Assembly (NCBI RefSeq): GCF_008704715.1 | Contig: NZ_CP023689.1 | Span: 7,998,001 to 8,062,000, forward strand | Source: Streptomyces chartreusis | GTDB lineage: Bacteria; Actinomycetota; Actinomycetes; Streptomycetales; Streptomycetaceae | DNA: 64,000 nt | Reading direction: 5' to 3' | The notes under the pieces: model-generated | What the model saw: the letters and a program-made list of their open reading frames with translations, nothing else | Told to the model about the DNA's origin: nothing | Databases searched by the model: none | In this document: one piece after another, positions 16,869 to 25,523 of the stretch | Layout of the letters: each line of letters starts with the position of its first letter | Numbering within the stretch: position 1 is the first letter of the stretch | Made by a program: the position numbers and the translations under genes

Positions 16869-17264
16869 ATGAGCCGGGGTGAGGCGATCGTCGCGGTCCT
16901 GCTGCGCGCCGACCGCGTCCTGGCGATCCGCCGCGGCCCGTCCGTCGCACGCCCCGGCTACTGGCAGCCCGTCAGCGGCAGGATCGAGCCCGGGGAGTCC
17001 CAGCGCGACGCCGTCGCCCGGGAGGTCCACGAGGAGGTCGGCCTCACCGTCGTACCCCTGGCCAAGGTCTGGGAGTCGGAGACCGACGACGGCAGCTTCC
17101 GCCTGCACTGGTGGACGGCGCGGGCAGAGTCGGGCGACGTGGTGCCCGACCCGGACGAGGTCGCCGAGGCCCGCTGGGTCACACCGGGGGAGTTCCTGTC
17201 CCTGACCCCGGTCTTCGAGGGCGACCGGGAGTTCTTCGAACGGATCCTGCCCCCGCTCCTCTGA
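16869..17264 (+). CDS. Nudix hydrolase
   Basis: 131-residue pyrophosphohydrolase acting on a nucleoside diphosphate linked to some group X. The Nudix box reads from GRIEPGES at about residue 38 to REVHEEVGL, all catalytic Gly, Arg and Glu positions present. The family includes NTP clean-up, NADH and dihydroneopterin triphosphate hydrolases, and the substrate cannot be assigned. It starts 11 bases after the RNA methyltransferase and ends just before a convergent kinase gene. Confidence 0.9.
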   Translation: MSRGEAIVAVLLRADRVLAIRRGPSVARPGYWQPVSGRIEPGESQRDAVAREVHEEVGLTVVPLAKVWESETDDGSFRLHWWTARAESGDVVPDPDEVAEARWVTPGEFLSLTPVFEGDREFFERILPPLL

Positions 17265-17300
17265 CCCCGCGCACCCCCGGGAAAGACCCCCGGCGGGCTC

Positions 17301-18758
17301 CTACTCCGGAATCTCGAACGTCGACTCGTACCGCTCGGACATCGTTTCCTGGTCCAGCGGCTCGAAGTCCGAGTCCACCTGCTCCTGCTTCGGACGTACG
17401 ACATCCCCGTCGCCGTCCCCGCCGAGCCCGCGGTCCGGCCCCTGGCAGCCCTGGGCCGCCGCGATGCCGAGCGCCACGAGCAGCGTCACCACGACGAACA
17501 CGAACAGCCGCTGCCGTAGCAGCTGAGGGTTGGCAGGCCGCAGCCCCGTCCCGGTGTTCCGGGGAGCCGGCCGTCCGTTGCCACCGCGCGGGGCGGGCCG
17601 GTTGCCGTTGGGGGAGCGGGGCGAGGTACGCGGACCGGGCATCGGACGGCCCCCGGGGCGGCCCGACGCCGTACCGCTCTGCGGACCGCCGGCACCGCGC
17701 TGCGGCGGAGCCGTGTCACGGGCGGGACCGGGGACACGCGGGCCGCCGTTGCCCCGCGGCATACCGGTGCCGCGCGTCGGGGGAGTGCCCTGCGCGCGCC
17801 GCTGGGCACGCTGCTGATCGGCGTAGGTGTCGGCGAGCCGCCCCGTCGGCCGGTCCGACTCGGGGGAACGCTGGGCAGGCGGGCGCACGTCCGCGAACCC
17901 CTGCGCCTCCCGGGCCGCGATCTCCTTCAGCCGCAGCGACAGCTGAAGGGTGCTCGGCCGGTCCTCCGGATCCTTCGCCAGACAGGCCCGCACCAGCGGG
18001 GCCAGCGCGTCCGGCACGCCGTGCAGCTGCGCCTCCTCGTGGACGACGCGGTACAGCATCACCTCGGAACTGCCGTGCCCGAAGGGCGAGTCCCCCATCG
18101 ACGCGTACGCGAGCGTGGCGCCCAGCGAGAACACGTCCGTGGCCGGGGTGACGGCGGCGCCGCGCACCTGCTCGGGGGCGAGGAAGCCCGGCGAGCCGAC
18201 CGCCGTGCCGACGTGGGTGAGGGTCGAGGCCCCCGTGGCCCAGGCGATGCCGAAGTCGATGATCCTCGGCCCCTTGGGGGACAGCAGGATGTTGGACGGC
18301 TTCAGATCCCGGTGCACGACACCGGCCTCGTGGACGGCGACCAGCCCCTCGCTCAGGGCGGCCCCGACAGCGGCGACCTCCGCGGCGCCCAGAGCGCCCT
18401 CGTCGGCGACCTTGTCGTGCAGGGAGGGACCGGGCACGTACTGGGTGGCGAACCAGGGGCGCTCGGCCTCGAGATCGGCGGCCACCAGCCGGGCCGTGCA
18501 GCCACCGCGGATCCGCCGTGCCGCCGAGACCTCACGCGCGAAGCGGGAGCGGAACTCCTGATCCTCCGCCAGATCGGGCCGGATGACCTTGAGCGCGACC
18601 CGCTGCCCCTTCTTGTCGGAGCCCAGGTAGACGACGCCCATGCCGCCCGCGCCGAGCCGTCTGTGAAGCCTGAACGAGCCGACGACGCGCGGGTCCTCGC
18701 GCCTCAGGCGCATCATCGCCATGTTCATCCCCGCTGCCCGGTCCGTCTGACGAGCCAC
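17301..18758 (-). CDS. Serine/threonine protein kinase, membrane anchored
   Basis: 485 residues. N-terminal eukaryotic-type kinase domain (about 27-290): glycine loop LGAGGMGVVYLG, catalytic Lys in VALKVI, HRDLKPSNI loop, DFGIA and APEQ. Residues about 300-425 are a Pro/Arg/Gly-rich linker, followed by one membrane segment (LFVFVVVTLLVALGIAAA, about 427-446) and a short acidic outer tail of about 40 residues. It lacks PASTA repeats, so it is not the cell-wall kinase PknB itself. GTG start at 18758; internal ATGs at residues 11-15 are alternatives. Convergent with the Nudix gene. Ligand and targets unknown. Confidence 0.92.
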   Translation of the reverse strand: MARQTDRAAGMNMAMMRLRREDPRVVGSFRLHRRLGAGGMGVVYLGSDKKGQRVALKVIRPDLAEDQEFRSRFAREVSAARRIRGGCTARLVAADLEAERPWFATQYVPGPSLHDKVADEGALGAAEVAAVGAALSEGLVAVHEAGVVHRDLKPSNILLSPKGPRIIDFGIAWATGASTLTHVGTAVGSPGFLAPEQVRGAAVTPATDVFSLGATLAYASMGDSPFGHGSSEVMLYRVVHEEAQLHGVPDALAPLVRACLAKDPEDRPSTLQLSLRLKEIAAREAQGFADVRPPAQRSPESDRPTGRLADTYADQQRAQRRAQGTPPTRGTGMPRGNGGPRVPGPARDTAPPQRGAGGPQSGTASGRPGGRPMPGPRTSPRSPNGNRPAPRGGNGRPAPRNTGTGLRPANPQLLRQRLFVFVVVTLLVALGIAAAQGCQGPDRGLGGDGDGDVVRPKQEQVDSDFEPLDQETMSERYESTFEIPE

Positions 18759-18924
18759 AGCTTACGTTTCCGCGGGCCGCCGTGCGCAGAGGCCGCGCCC
18801 TCTCGGCCCGACGGATTGTCAGTGGTGGGTGGGAGACTTGAAAGGTGGTCAGAGGGTGGGCGAACAGGGCGACTTAGCAGCGAAGGCGCCCCCAACCACC
18901 CGTGACGAAAGGGGGATTGGGCCC

Positions 18925-19212
18925 GTGAAGGGTGATCGCGTGGAGATAGTCGTGGACGCCGGGGACACGACGCGCACGTACGAGGTGGTGGCGAGCAGGG
19001 CGGGCCGCAGGGTGGAGACGGCGGTGCGTCGAGGTGTCGTGGAAGTGAGCGAAGTCACCCGAAGCGGGTCCGTGGTGCGTACGGCGCGCTTCATGGCGAA
19101 CCGGGTCCTCGCGCTGGTCGAGCAGCCGATCCCGCGGGAGGACAGCTCGGAGCGGAGCCATGAGAAAGCGGGGCACACCGGGCGTCCCCTCGGGGATGAC
19201 CCCGAGACCTAG
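18925..19212 (+). CDS. Conserved hypothetical protein, small and basic/acidic
   Basis: 95-residue protein without membrane segments or a recognised domain. The first 60 residues (VEIVVDAGDTTRTYEVVASR and ARFMANRVLALVEQPI) read as beta-strands of a small compact domain, and the tail is hydrophilic. GTG 18925 is chosen because AAAGGGGG stands about 8 bases upstream; an in-frame ATG-led extension to 18829 has weak support. Divergent from the kinase gene. Function unknown. Confidence 0.7.
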   Translation: MKGDRVEIVVDAGDTTRTYEVVASRAGRRVETAVRRGVVEVSEVTRSGSVVRTARFMANRVLALVEQPIPREDSSERSHEKAGHTGRPLGDDPET

Positions 19213-19330
19213 GACCTCGTCTCCACCCAGGGGAGTACTCCGCAGGTCATGGCTCATCCTCCGGGAGGCCCGCCAATCGGTACGAGGGCATGACGTGCCG
19301 GAGCTGCCACCGGCCTAGATTTGAGGTCAA

Positions 19331-19374
19331 GCGGCGGGTGCAGCACTCGTCCCCCGAGGTCAGACACCCGCCGC
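19331..19374 (+). promoter_or_regulatory. Hairpin in the 5' leader of the small membrane gene
   Basis: 10-bp perfect stem, 19331-19340 with 19365-19374, around a 24-base loop. A TAGATT -10-like box lies at 19315-19320, so transcription would start near 19327 and the RNA would begin almost directly with this hairpin. Confidence 0.45.
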
Positions 19375-19411
19375 TGCCAAACGACAACTGACACAGGTCA
19401 GGAGAGGGACC

Positions 19412-19609
19412 ATGGCCCAGACGGCACCGCGGACAGTGATCCGCATGCAGGAGCGCACATGGCTGCGCCCCCGTCGCCAGGGCCGCCGCCACCCCCTGGT
19501 GGCGACGCTCATGGCCCTTCCCCTGGCGGCCCTGCTCCTCCTCGTCTTCGACGGCTGGGAGACAGTGGCCACACAGGCGTCGTCCGTGGGCGTGATGCTG
19601 GGGCGCTGA
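19412..19609 (+). CDS. Small single-pass membrane protein
   Basis: 65 residues: a basic N-terminus (RMQERTWLRPRRQGRRH), one membrane helix (LVATLMALPLAALLLLVF) and a short outer tail ending GVMLGR. Strong ribosome binding site GGAGAGGG before ATG 19412 and a perfect terminator afterwards make this a convincing small gene. Orientation with basic N-terminus inside is expected. No known function. Confidence 0.75.
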   Translation: MAQTAPRTVIRMQERTWLRPRRQGRRHPLVATLMALPLAALLLLVFDGWETVATQASSVGVMLGR

Positions 19610-19696
19610 GCGGCGACCCCAGGCCCGGAAGAGCGGTCCGGGCGGGGACATCCACCCATGAAACCCCGTGGGGACGGGGGTGCGGCGGACGGCAAA

Positions 19697-19730
19697 AATG
19701 CCGGCGCAGCTGGGGAGCTGCGCCGGCATT
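19697..19730 (+). terminator. Strong intrinsic terminator
   Basis: Perfect 15-bp stem 19697-19711 with 19716-19730, GGGG tetraloop, preceded by AAA and followed by GCTTTT, so it could work in both directions. Confidence 0.85.
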
Positions 19731-19830
19731 GCTTTTCCCTGAAACCGACGGGGGCGTTTGAGCACGGCCCGCATCATCCAGCCCGCCTGGTTCCCAGGCT
19801 CCGGGCCCCTTCCAGACGCCGGCCGTATCA

Positions 19831-19903
19831 TCCAGCCCGTCCGGCGTTTGAGGACGAGGCCCCTTCAGGGCCGAAGCGGGGGTCTGGGGGCGGCAGCCCC
19901 CAG
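19831..19903 (+). repeat. Intergenic repeat family A, copy 1
   Basis: Begins with CCAGCCCGTCCGGCGTTTG, continues AGGACGAGGCC and ends with the palindromic GTCTGGGGG(C)GGCAGCCCCCAG. A second copy is at 44951-45014. Short repeats of this type are common between Streptomyces genes; their role is not established. Confidence 0.75.
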
Positions 19904-19985
19904 TCAAGGCCCCATCGACGCCGAGCACAAAGATCGCCCCGGCGCCCAGCGACCCGGCTCAGCCAACCCGCGCACAAGGGACCCC

Positions 19986-20924
19986 GTGACCTCCACCCCG
20001 CTCCTGCCCGACCTCACCGCGCAAGCGATAGCCGCGGCTCACTCACGCACGTCCGCCTGTCCCTGCGGAGCAACCGTCACCCTCGCCGAGCGCCCCGACG
20101 CCACCGTCGTCCGGCACGCCGACACCGTCGCCAAGGCCCACGCCCCGGACATGGACGCCACCGACCTGGCGTCCCGCATGGCGGCAGCCACCCGCCTCCC
20201 CGGGATACTCCTGCCCCCGCTCACCCCCATACCCGTCGACCTCCACGACCGGCCCGTGAGCTTCTGGCCGTACGGCACCCCGGTCGACCCGGAAGACCCG
20301 GACGCGGCCCCCTGGGAAGCCGCCGCAACCCTGCTCGCCCGTCTCCACCGCACCCCCGCGCCCGTCCCGCTCCCGCCCATGCGCGGACCGGCCAAGGCGG
20401 CCCTCGCCCTGTTCCGCCTCCGCGCGACCACCGACGGCACCCTCGCCACCCCGGTCCTCCGCGCCTGGGACACCCTCCCCGCCTGGGCCCGCGGCGAGGC
20501 TCCCCAGCCGGACGCCACCACCCTCTGCCACGGCGACCTCCACCTCGGCCAGCTCGTCCGGCACCCGGTCCCGGACGGCCCCTGGCGACTCATAGACGTC
20601 GACGACCTCGGCGTAGGAGTACCGGCCTGGGACCTGGCCCGCCCGGCCGCCTGGTTCGCGTGCGGCCTGCTCCCGCCCGACGAATGGCACCGGTTCCTCA
20701 CCGCCTACCGCGCCGCCGGCGGCCCGGCCGTGCCCGCCGACGGCGACCCCTGGCCCGCGCTGGACGTCCCCGCCCGCGCCCTCACCGTGCAGACCGCCGC
20801 CCGCGCGATCACCAAGGCCACCGCCGAGGGGCGCCGCCCGGACGAGATCGAGCAGGCCCTGATCGACGCCTGTGACCGAATGGGGTCCGTCCCCCCGGAG
20901 TTGGTCCGAGAAGAGGCGAAGTAG
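19986..20924 (+). CDS. Aminoglycoside phosphotransferase (APH) family kinase
   Basis: 312-residue protein-kinase-like small-molecule kinase. The catalytic loop is CHGDLHLGQL near residue 180, with the general base Asp and a Gln in place of the usual metal-binding Asn. The metal-binding Asp is in LIDVDDLGVGVPAWDLA. The N-terminal lobe is divergent and has two Cys (SACPCG). Family members phosphorylate aminoglycosides, choline, homoserine, sugars or others, so resistance should not be assumed. GTG 19986 has AAGGGA 4 bases upstream. Confidence 0.8.
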   Translation: MTSTPLLPDLTAQAIAAAHSRTSACPCGATVTLAERPDATVVRHADTVAKAHAPDMDATDLASRMAAATRLPGILLPPLTPIPVDLHDRPVSFWPYGTPVDPEDPDAAPWEAAATLLARLHRTPAPVPLPPMRGPAKAALALFRLRATTDGTLATPVLRAWDTLPAWARGEAPQPDATTLCHGDLHLGQLVRHPVPDGPWRLIDVDDLGVGVPAWDLARPAAWFACGLLPPDEWHRFLTAYRAAGGPAVPADGDPWPALDVPARALTVQTAARAITKATAEGRRPDEIEQALIDACDRMGSVPPELVREEAK

Positions 20925-21004
20925 GGTGCAACCGACCGCAGCCGGACAGAGTCTGTCCTGGCGATACACGAAGCAGGACCGACCGGCGAGGAGTTGACTC
21001 GAGC

Positions 21005-21298
21005 ATGCAGTGTCCGAAGTGCCATGCGCCGATGCACACGTACAACCGCAACGGTGTCCAGATCGAGCAGTGCAGTGGCTGCCGCGGGATCTTTCTCGAC
21101 TACGGCGAGCTGGAGGCGCTGACCCGCCTGGAGTCCCAGTACACCCAGCCCGCCCCGCCGCCCCCGGCCGCCCCGCAGGCCTACCCGGCCCCCGCCCCGC
21201 AGGCCCCCGCCTGGGGCGCCCCGCACGGTGGCCACCACGGCGGTCACTACGGTCACAAGCGCCACAAGAGCTTCGGCCACATGCTGTTCTCCAGCTGA
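21005..21298 (+). CDS. TFIIB-type zinc-ribbon protein with Pro- and His-rich tail
   Basis: 97 residues. The N-terminal 41 residues are a zinc-ribbon (zf-TFIIB family) with Cys pairs MQCPKCHAPM and EQCSGCRGIFLDYGELE. Then follows a Pro/Ala linker and a His/Gly-rich tail (GGHHGGHYGHKRHK) that may bind metal. Proteins of this kind are widespread but uncharacterised. ATG 21005 follows GAGGAG, and a TAGGGT box at 20923-20928 may be its -10. Confidence 0.8.
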   Translation: MQCPKCHAPMHTYNRNGVQIEQCSGCRGIFLDYGELEALTRLESQYTQPAPPPPAAPQAYPAPAPQAPAWGAPHGGHHGGHYGHKRHKSFGHMLFSS

Positions 21299-21316
21299 GC
21301 CGCACGAGACCACGAA

Positions 21317-21346
21317 GAAGCCCCCGGTCGTCTGACCGGGGGCTTC
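21317..21346 (+). terminator. Bidirectional terminator between the zinc-ribbon gene and the tRNA cluster
   Basis: Perfect 13-bp stem 21317-21329 with 21334-21346, loop GTCT. It lies between convergent units and can serve both. Confidence 0.8.
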
Positions 21347-21352
21347 GGGGTG

Positions 21353-21424
21353 TGGACGATACTGGGATTGAACCAGTGACCTCTTCCGTGTCAGGGAAGC
21401 GCTCTCCCGCTGAGCTAATCGTCC
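21353..21424 (-). tRNA. tRNA-Val(GAC), copy 3 of the cluster
   Basis: 72 bases including discriminator A, cloverleaf with 7-bp acceptor GGACGAT/ATCGTCC, anticodon loop CTGACAC giving anticodon GAC. Nearly identical to the two other Val copies upstream. No encoded CCA. Confidence 0.95.
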
Positions 21425-21470
21425 TCGGGGCCGTGATCGACGATCGATCCGAAGATCACGGATTGCTGCG

Positions 21471-21542
21471 TGCGCGATACTGGGATTGAACCAGTGACCT
21501 CTTCCGTGTCAGGGAAGCGCTCTCCCGCTGAGCTAATCGCGC
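21471..21542 (-). tRNA. tRNA-Val(GAC), copy 2 of the cluster
   Basis: Same body and GAC anticodon as its neighbours, but the acceptor stem is GCGCGAT/ATCGCGC instead of GGACGAT/ATCGTCC, showing compensatory changes on both strands. Confidence 0.95.
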
Positions 21543-21576
21543 GGGCCAGACCTTCGATGATCTGTCGAAGATCCAG

Positions 21577-21648
21577 TGGACGATACTGGGATTGAACCAG
21601 TGACCTCTTCCGTGTCAGGGAAGCGCTCTCCCGCTGAGCTAATCGTCC
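21577..21648 (-). tRNA. tRNA-Val(GAC), copy 1 of the cluster
   Basis: Acceptor stem GGACGAT/ATCGTCC, anticodon GAC; identical to the copy at 21353-21424. Discriminator A, no encoded CCA. Confidence 0.95.
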
Positions 21649-21652
21649 TTGG

Positions 21653-21723
21653 AGGTGGAGACGGGATTTGAACCCGTGTAGACGGCTTTGCAGGCCGTTG
21701 CCTCGCCTCTCGGCCACTCCACC
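21653..21723 (-). tRNA. tRNA-Cys(GCA)
   Basis: Acceptor GGTGGAG/CTCCACC, discriminator U as required for Cys, anticodon loop CTGCAAA giving GCA. Second gene of the Gly-Cys-Val-Val-Val transcript. Confidence 0.95.
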
Positions 21724-21761
21724 AGGAGTGTAGGGGTTCGGGATGATCCCCTGTTCCTTCG

Positions 21762-21834
21762 AGCGGACGACGAGGCTCGAACTCGCGACCTCAACCTTGG
21801 CAAGGTTGCGCTCTACCAACTGAGCTACGTCCGC
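21762..21834 (-). tRNA. tRNA-Gly(GCC)
   Basis: Acceptor GCGGACG/CGTCCGC, discriminator U as in Gly tRNAs, anticodon loop TTGCCAA giving GCC. First gene of the minus-strand tRNA cluster. Confidence 0.95.
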
Positions 21835-22012
21835 TTGTCGTTTCGTTCCGCTCCCGCGGCCCGGCGACGTGTTGAACTCTAGCGGATTCCGGGGCCAGCA
21901 CAAAAACGCGTTTGTGCAGCGTGCTGCGCTTCACCTGCTCAGGGACCCGGCGGAGCTCCCCGAGGGGACATGGCCAGGTCACCCGCAGGACACCGGCCAT
22001 AGACTCGACTGC

Positions 22013-23059
22013 GTGCTCGACCTCCCTCCCCTCGCCCGCTTCGGCGACCGCGTCGCCACCGGCCTCCTCGATGTCACCAGCGACCTCGCGGCCCTGGACT
22101 CCAGTGGTTTCTGGGCCGTCTGCGCCGACTTCGAGGGCGGTCTGACCTGCGCCCGCTTCCGGGACGTACGCGAGGAGCCAGTGCCCGCCCCGGTGCCGGG
22201 GGAGTGGCTGGGCCCCACCGCCGATGACTGGACGTCGTCCCTCGATCGCGCCGCGTACACGGCGGGAGTACGGCGGATCCGTGAGTACATCGCGGCCGGC
22301 GAGGTCTATCAGGCGAATCTGTGCCGGGTGCTGAGCGCGCCGATCGGGGCGGGCGCCGATGTGGACGCCCTGACCGCCCTGTTGGCCCTCGGCAACCCCG
22401 CACCGTATGCAGGAACGATCCGGCTGCCGGGGCACGGAGTCGAGATAGCCACCGCCTCTCCCGAACTCTTCCTGCGTCGCGACGGGCGTGTCGTCGAGTC
22501 CGGGCCGATCAAGGGCACCGGGCGCACCGAGGCGGACCTGCTGGAGAAGGACTTCGCCGAGAACGTGATGATCGTGGACCTCGTGCGCAACGACATCGGC
22601 CGCGTGTGCGCCACCGGGACTGTGACCGTCCCCGATCTGTGCGCCGTGGAGAAGCACCCGGGCCTCGTGCACCTGGTGTCCACCGTGCGCGGTGAGCTGC
22701 GGTCCGGCGCCGGCTGGCCGGAGCTGCTCGGCGCCGCGTTCCCGCCCGGCTCGGTCACCGGCGCGCCCAAGTCGAGCGCGCTGCGGATCATCGACGAGCT
22801 GGAGACGGCGCCCCGCGGGCCGTACTGCGGCGGCATCGGGTGGGTCGACGCCGACCGGGGCGTCGGCGAGCTGGCCGTCGGGATCCGTACGTTCTGGATC
22901 GACCGGGGCGACGGAATGCTGCGTTTCGGAACCGGCGCGGGGATCACCTGGGGATCGGATCCCGAGGGCGAGTGGCGGGAGACCGAGCTGAAGGCGTCCC
23001 GGCTGCTCGCGGTAGCGTCGGGGGCGTACGAGGTGAGTGGAGAGGGACTGCAATCGTGA
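22013..23059 (+). CDS. pabB: Aminodeoxychorismate synthase component I
   Basis: Chorismate-binding enzyme that, with a glutamine amidotransferase (PabA, not in the window), turns chorismate into 4-amino-4-deoxychorismate for folate or PABA-derived products. 348 residues. The chorismate-binding core shows PIKGTGRTE, VDLVRNDIGRV and GSVTGAPK. The Lys in PIKGT, as opposed to PIAGT of anthranilate synthase, marks ADC synthases. The N-terminal domain is short. GTG 22013 is chosen because TAGACT (22000-22005) ends 7 bases earlier, giving a leaderless mRNA, and because upstream frame sequence is not protein-like. It overlaps the next gene by 4 bases. Confidence 0.85.
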   Translation: MLDLPPLARFGDRVATGLLDVTSDLAALDSSGFWAVCADFEGGLTCARFRDVREEPVPAPVPGEWLGPTADDWTSSLDRAAYTAGVRRIREYIAAGEVYQANLCRVLSAPIGAGADVDALTALLALGNPAPYAGTIRLPGHGVEIATASPELFLRRDGRVVESGPIKGTGRTEADLLEKDFAENVMIVDLVRNDIGRVCATGTVTVPDLCAVEKHPGLVHLVSTVRGELRSGAGWPELLGAAFPPGSVTGAPKSSALRIIDELETAPRGPYCGGIGWVDADRGVGELAVGIRTFWIDRGDGMLRFGTGAGITWGSDPEGEWRETELKASRLLAVASGAYEVSGEGLQS

Positions 23060-23877
23060 GGATCTGGCTCGACGGCGGGCTCCAGGACAGCGAGTCCGCC
23101 CGTGTCTCCGTCTTCGACCACGGGCTGACCGTGGGCGACGGCATCTTCGAGACCGTGAAGGCGGTGGACGGCCGTCCGTTCGCACTGACCCGGCACCTCG
23201 ACCGGCTGACCCGCTCGGCACTCGGTCTGGGCCTGCCCGAGCCCGACCACGACGAGGTCCGCCACGCCTGCGCCGCCGTCCTGGAGGCCAACCCGATGCC
23301 GCTCGGCAGGATGCGCATCACCTACACCGGCGGCCACGGTCCCCTCGGCTCGGACCGCGGTGACCAGGGCCCGACCCTCGTCGTCGCCCTCGGTGAGACC
23401 AGCCGCCGGCCCGACTCCACGGCCGTGATCACGGTGCCCTGGACCCGTAACGAACGCGGCGCCCTCACCGGCCTGAAGACCACCTCGTACGCCGAGAACG
23501 TGATCGCTCTCGCCCGCGCCCATGAACGCGGTGCGAGTGAGGCGCTGTTCGCGAACACCGTCGGCCAACTCTGCGAGGGCACCGGCTCGAACGTCTTCGT
23601 CGTCCTGGACGGCGAGATCCACACCCCGCCGGTCGCATCGGGCTGCCTCGCGGGCATCACCCGTGCGCTCACCGTCGACTGGACCGGCGCCAGGGAGACC
23701 GACCTGCCGCTGGACGCGCTGGAGCGGGCCGAAGAGGTCTTCCTCACCTCCACCCTGCGGGACGTCCAGGCCGTGCACCGCGTCGACGACCGCGAACTGC
23801 CGGGCGCACCGGGCCCGGTGACCGCCAAGGCCATGCGGATCTTCGAGGAGCGGTCCGGCGACGACCTGGATCCCTGA
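23056..23877 (+). CDS. pabC: Class IV aminotransferase, probable aminodeoxychorismate lyase
   Basis: PLP enzyme of fold type IV, 273 residues. The catalytic Lys is in GLKTTSYAENV (about residue 141), and the phosphate-binding region is EGTGSNVFVVLDGEI. FDHGLTVGDGIFET at the N-terminus and TSTLRDVQAVHRV at the C-terminus are usual for ADC lyases and branched-chain aminotransferases. The GTG start overlapping the pabB stop points to ADC lyase, which releases pyruvate and PABA. A D-amino acid or branched-chain role cannot be excluded by sequence. Confidence 0.82.
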   Translation: MRIWLDGGLQDSESARVSVFDHGLTVGDGIFETVKAVDGRPFALTRHLDRLTRSALGLGLPEPDHDEVRHACAAVLEANPMPLGRMRITYTGGHGPLGSDRGDQGPTLVVALGETSRRPDSTAVITVPWTRNERGALTGLKTTSYAENVIALARAHERGASEALFANTVGQLCEGTGSNVFVVLDGEIHTPPVASGCLAGITRALTVDWTGARETDLPLDALERAEEVFLTSTLRDVQAVHRVDDRELPGAPGPVTAKAMRIFEERSGDDLDP

Positions 23878-23928
23878 GGACCGGAAAATGGGCTGCAGTG
23901 GCTCGGCAGGGTGGGTAGAACACCCCTG

Positions 23929-24753
23929 ATGACCACGACCCTGCGGCCGACCGAGCCGCTTCAGCACAACGCGGACGGGACGCGTTCGCGCCGCTACCAG
24001 GTGTGCGTGAACAGCCGTCCCGTCGGCGGGATACGACTGGCCACGCACGCCCAGTACGGCCCGACCGTGGCCTGCGTCTCCGAGCTGCGCATCGAGGAAC
24101 CGGACCGCGGGCGCGGCCGTGCCACGGTGGCCGCGCTGGCCGCCGAGGAGGTCCTGCGCGGCTGGGGCTGCAGGCGCGTCGAGGCGTCCGTGCCGGGCGG
24201 CGCCGACGTCGCGCTCCGGCTCGCCCGGGCCCTCGGGTACGTCGTGCGCAGCCGCAACATGACCAAGCGGCTGAACGGCACCCCGCCCGTACTCCCCGCA
24301 GGCAGCGTCCCCCGGCCCATGACCGAGGCCGAGTTCGGCCCCTGGCTGGCCTATGAGCGCGAGGAGTTCGCGCGCAGTCTGATCGCGAGCGGGGTGCCCG
24401 CCGCCGACGCGTACAAGAAGGCGGACGACGGGCACAACAGGTTCCTGCCGGACGGGCTCGCCACCGAGAACACGCTGATCAGCGTGCTGGAGCACGAGGG
24501 CGAAGCGGTCGGCAAGCTGTGGCTGGGCCTGTGGCCCGAGACCGCGTACGTCCTCGATGTCGAGGCCGACTCACGCTTCCGCGGACGTGGCCACGGCCGG
24601 GCCCTGATGCTGCTGGCCGAGGCGCAGGCCGCCGCCGGCGGCAAGGACCGCGTCGGCCTGCACGTCTTCGCCGGCAACGCCCCGGCGGAGCGGCTGTACG
24701 AGTCGCTGGGCTACGAGACGACCGCGTACAACCTGGGCAAGGACCTGCTGTAG
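23929..24753 (+). CDS. Tandem GNAT-fold acetyltransferase
   Basis: 274 residues with two GNAT-like modules. The first (about 15-110) contains RIEEPDRGRGRATVAALAAEEVL. The second (about 125-270) contains VLDVEADSRFRGRGHGRALMLLAEA and ERLYESLGYETTAYNLGK, the better conserved acetyl-CoA site. Such double modules resemble mycothiol synthase-like proteins, but the substrate here is unknown. ATG 23929 lies 7 bases after TAGAAC (23916-23921) and lacks a ribosome binding site, so it is probably leaderless. Confidence 0.82.
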   Translation: MTTTLRPTEPLQHNADGTRSRRYQVCVNSRPVGGIRLATHAQYGPTVACVSELRIEEPDRGRGRATVAALAAEEVLRGWGCRRVEASVPGGADVALRLARALGYVVRSRNMTKRLNGTPPVLPAGSVPRPMTEAEFGPWLAYEREEFARSLIASGVPAADAYKKADDGHNRFLPDGLATENTLISVLEHEGEAVGKLWLGLWPETAYVLDVEADSRFRGRGHGRALMLLAEAQAAAGGKDRVGLHVFAGNAPAERLYESLGYETTAYNLGKDLL

Positions 24754-24780
24754 CACCGAGCCGGGGCTCGGCGCCGGGGC

Positions 24781-25308
24781 CTAGGCCCCGGTCCCGTCCG
24801 CCAGCAGTCGGTCCGCGATCTCCTCGATGCGGGCGCGCAGGCCCTCCTGGCTCTTGCCGCCGTCGAGGCGCTCGCCGTCGATCACATAGGTCGGGGTGCC
24901 GGTCACGCCGATCGCCTTGCCCTCGGCCTGGTCGGCGTCGACGATCAGGATGTGCCGCCCGTCGATCAGGGCGATGTCGAACTCCTCGGCGTCCAGACCG
25001 AGTTCCCGGGCCACCTCGATGAGGAAGGGCTCTCCCTCGCGGTCCAGCTCCTCGACCCGGCCGAGCACGGCCTCGACGTACTCCCAGCCCTTGCCCTGCT
25101 CCAGCGCCTCCTCGGCGGCCTGCGCGGCGGCGAAGGCGTGCTTGTGCTTCTCCAGCGGGAAGTGCCGCAGCCGCAGCTCCAGCCGGTCGCCGTAGCGGGC
25201 GCGCAGGGCACGGAGATCGTCCAGGGCGCTGCGGCAGTCGGGGCACTGGAGCTCGCACCACACGTCGAGGACGGGGGCGGCGGGACGGTCGGGGGAGGAG
25301 TCGCTCAT
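24781..25308 (-). CDS. DsbA/FrnE-like thioredoxin-fold oxidoreductase
   Basis: 175-residue cytoplasmic protein (no signal peptide). Active site CPDC at residues 22-25 and the cis-proline loop GTPTYVI, the hallmarks of the DsbA/2-hydroxychromene isomerase branch of the thioredoxin superfamily. Probably a thiol-disulfide oxidoreductase; mycothiol is the main thiol in these bacteria. ATG 25308 gives a compact protein; the in-frame upstream extension is Pro/Arg-rich and rejected. Divergent from the membrane protein at 25524. Confidence 0.85.
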   Translation of the reverse strand: MSDSSPDRPAAPVLDVWCELQCPDCRSALDDLRALRARYGDRLELRLRHFPLEKHKHAFAAAQAAEEALEQGKGWEYVEAVLGRVEELDREGEPFLIEVARELGLDAEEFDIALIDGRHILIVDADQAEGKAIGVTGTPTYVIDGERLDGGKSQEGLRARIEEIADRLLADGTGA

Positions 25309-25523
25309 TGCCCCAGTCTCCCAGCCCCGGCCCGCACGACCCAATCCGACCTGGGGCTTCCGCGCGGGCCGGTCCGGGTACCGCGAGCCGACCGGCACCT
25401 GCGGAGGAGGCGACCCGGAGATGTCCCTGATGTCGGGCCCAGGCATGGCCGGGCGGGCCCGGAACGGTGCAGGATGGAAGGGACGAAGTGCCCTGTCCCG
25501 ACCCGGCATGCCTGGAGGCCCGG

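Larger units (their letters stand above)
19610..19985 (+). other. Intergenic stretch with a strong terminator and an intergenic repeat
   Basis: 376 bases without a gene. It holds the terminator at 19697-19730, two near-identical ATCATCCAGCCCG segments (about 19774 and 19828) and a copy of the GCCCGTCCGGCGTTTGAGGA repeat (19831-19903). The next gene starts at GTG 19986. Confidence 0.7.

Noticed and set aside
19986-20924. Antibiotic resistance gene (aminoglycoside phosphotransferase)
   Set aside because: Only the general APH fold is visible; the catalytic Asn is Gln and no resistance-type context is present.
21353-21648. CRISPR-like direct repeats of about 70 bases
   Set aside because: The repeats are tandem tRNA-Val genes with full cloverleaf folds, not short repeats with spacers.
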